This document shows, one piece after another, positions 63,066 through 64,000 of a DNA stretch of 64,000 bases (within the stretch, counting starts at the first letter, position 1; every line of letters starts with the position of its first letter). This DNA comes from Sphingorhabdus sp. EL138 (GTDB lineage: Bacteria; Pseudomonadota; Alphaproteobacteria; Sphingomonadales; Sphingomonadaceae). Below the pieces are notes generated by a model. It ran no database searches. It worked only from the letters and a program-made list of their open reading frames with translations, and was not told the DNA's origin. The stretch spans positions 1,364,001 to 1,428,000 of the forward strand of contig NZ_OGVD01000004.1 in the NCBI RefSeq assembly GCF_900258045.1, written 5' to 3'. The position numbers were made by a program, and so were the translations under genes.

Positions 63066-63722
63066 TTACATTCCTGCTTCCACGGCCAACCGGACCATAT
63101 CGGCTGCACTGGGGGCATCCAGGCGTTTCATCAGGATCGCACGGTGCATCTTTATCGTCCGCTCGCTCAAATCCAGCTCATGCGCAATCTGCTTATTTAA
63201 CAGACCCTTGGCGATATATCTCAACACTTCGCGCTGCCTTTTGGACAGGTCCTTGACGATTTCCGTCGCCCGCATGCGCCGCGCTTTGGCAAGGCTCGGA
63301 CCATCGCTATCAATCTCTACCTGCGATCCCAGAAAAAACTCTAGTTCCCCGCCATCATCAAATAAAGGGGCAACAAGAACTGCATTTTGAAAAGGCGTGC
63401 CATCTTTTTTATAGTTGAGGATTTCTACCAGTACCGGCTTACGTTCCCGCACACCGCGGCGGATTTCTTCCGTAAGCCATGGTTCAGTGGCAGTTCCGGC
63501 CAAAAACCTGCAGTTTCTACCGATGATAAAGTCAGGATGGTAACCGGTGAGATCGGAAAACGCCTTGTTAGAGGAGACAATTGGATTGTCTGGAAGCCTC
63601 GGATTGCTGATGACCGAAGCAATCGGGCTGTTGTCGATCAGCGCCCGAACAGAGGCCTTTGGCAGACCAACCTTGGGGATTGACTGCTGCTCCGTTCCAA
63701 TATTCCCTTCCTCGCTACTCAT
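63066..63722 (-). CDS. EL222-like LOV-HTH blue-light regulator
   Basis: The 218-residue protein has a LOV domain (residues about 25-135) and a LuxR/FixJ-type HTH (about 155-215). The LOV core has the photoactive cysteine at 71 in GRNCRFLAG and follows Erythrobacter EL222 closely: [32 protein letters not shown] and [17 protein letters not shown]. The HTH shows [34 protein letters not shown]. In EL222 blue light frees the HTH to dimerise and bind DNA. The -10-like TAAGTT lies 6 nt upstream of the ATG. The target genes are not evident. Confidence 0.93.
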   Translation of the reverse strand: MSSEEGNIGTEQQSIPKVGLPKASVRALIDNSPIASVISNPRLPDNPIVSSNKAFSDLTGYHPDFIIGRNCRFLAGTATEPWLTEEIRRGVRERKPVLVEILNYKKDGTPFQNAVLVAPLFDDGGELEFFLGSQVEIDSDGPSLAKARRMRATEIVKDLSKRQREVLRYIAKGLLNKQIAHELDLSERTIKMHRAILMKRLDAPSAADMVRLAVEAGM

Positions 63723-63816
63723 AAGATAAACTTAGTCTATGCATCTCCGACATGGCAAGCGGAATGCCACATGGTCCCGTCCTGTTTTGAGCCGTCTTCC
63801 TAACCGTTTAACAAGA

Positions 63817-64000
63817 TTAAGGAACAACACCCTCGACCACCGATTTCGCGTTATCAACCCTTATCGCGGCGCCATTAATAAATTTGGATTCGTCCGATGC
63901 CAGGAACAGTACTGTATTGGCTATGTCATCGGGTTCCCCCAATGCGCTGGCCGCCGGTCCTTCGCCGGCTGGCCGCAAATCCGTTCTATCCATCATCTTC
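63817..64000 (-). CDS. SDR family oxidoreductase, C-terminal part, cut by window edge
   Basis: The minus strand from the right edge reads about 61 codons and ends at the TAA at 63819-63817. The segment GEPDDIANTVLFLASDESKF, NGAAIRVDN is the typical C-terminal block of short-chain dehydrogenases (cofactor-loop side and the last strand). The N-terminus and active site lie outside the window. It is on the same strand as the LOV gene and lies 94 bp upstream of its start. Confidence 0.8.
   Translation of the reverse strand, partial: KMMDRTDLRPAGEGPAASALGEPDDIANTVLFLASDESKFINGAAIRVDNAKSVVEGVVP

Noticed and set aside
63806-63819. TTAA pair near the LOV gene as a CtrA box
   Set aside because: The spacing is 5 bp, not 7, and it overlaps the stop of the SDR gene.
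1-64000. CRISPR array, insertion sequences, prophage or rRNA
   Set aside because: No regularly spaced repeats, transposase, phage structural genes or rRNA segments were seen.

Overview
The window looks like a chromosomal segment of a Sphingomonadales alphaproteobacterium, perhaps a marine Sphingorhabdus/Parasphingorhabdus-like lineage. This is inference from gene content: a 1560-residue NAD-glutamate dehydrogenase, SciP (DUF1153), HdaA with a clamp-binding N-terminus, the aspS-rnd-ppx-ppk-hdaA / purM-purN neighbourhood, and an EL222-like LOV-HTH photoreceptor close to that of Erythrobacter. Base composition is moderate and fairly even. I saw no insertion sequence, integrase, phage gene, CRISPR array or rRNA; the only RNA gene is one tRNA-Thr(CGU).

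Layout. 1-0.5 kb: start of a HlyB/LapB-type type I secretion ABC transporter running off the left edge, then tRNA-Thr. 1-7.3 kb: a PAS protein and the large glutamate dehydrogenase. 7.3-13 kb: an RND efflux operon (adaptor, pump, coupled DUF445 protein). 13.3-16.2 kb: a GlsB-type membrane protein, the cell-cycle factor SciP and mnmA. 16.2-21.3 kb: a serine hydrolase, PhzF-like protein, pdxH, a PilZ protein and an XpaC/TelA pair. 21.4-25.4 kb: tesA divergent from ybbA-ybbP. 25.4-31.8 kb: an SBF-like transporter, a glycosyltransferase, typA, an MBL lipoprotein, DUF805 and DUF3297. 31.8-36.7 kb: an acyl/lipid block (SDR, enoyl-CoA hydratase, two HSL-type hydrolases, GFA protein, KAS III). 36.9-43.5 kb: ung, an Mpo1-like protein, a hydrolase, a cold-shock protein, a half potassium-channel, DoxX, a GPH transporter and a GFA protein. 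43.5-47.7 kb: a CpcT/CpeT-like lipoprotein with a cyclase-family protein, a hot-dog protein and a MarR operon. 47.9-58.8 kb: DUF2189, ppk2, aspS, rnd, ppx and ppk1. 58.8-64 kb: hdaA, a heavy-metal-associated-like protein, purM, a purN fusion, the LOV photoreceptor and the end of an SDR.

Functional links. Polyphosphate is covered by ppk1-ppx in one operon with hdaA and by ppk2 about 7 kb away. Cell-cycle control is represented by SciP (CtrA branch) and HdaA (DnaA branch), with a PilZ protein that keeps its c-di-GMP motif. Purine synthesis has purM followed by a PurN carrying a C-terminal MmcQ/YjbR-like domain.

Most of the window is ordinary core genome. The observations most worth following are the PurN-YjbR fusion, the EL222-like photoreceptor, a palindrome-covered promoter at the MarR gene, an intrinsic-terminator hairpin inside the only possible leader of the DUF3297 gene, promoter-like elements of matching geometry 6 nt from the ung and rnd start codons, a channel with an unusual TTGYND filter, and a CpcT/CpeT-family lipoprotein with no phycobilisome gene in sight. 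I could not run any search; all family names are from reading the sequence.
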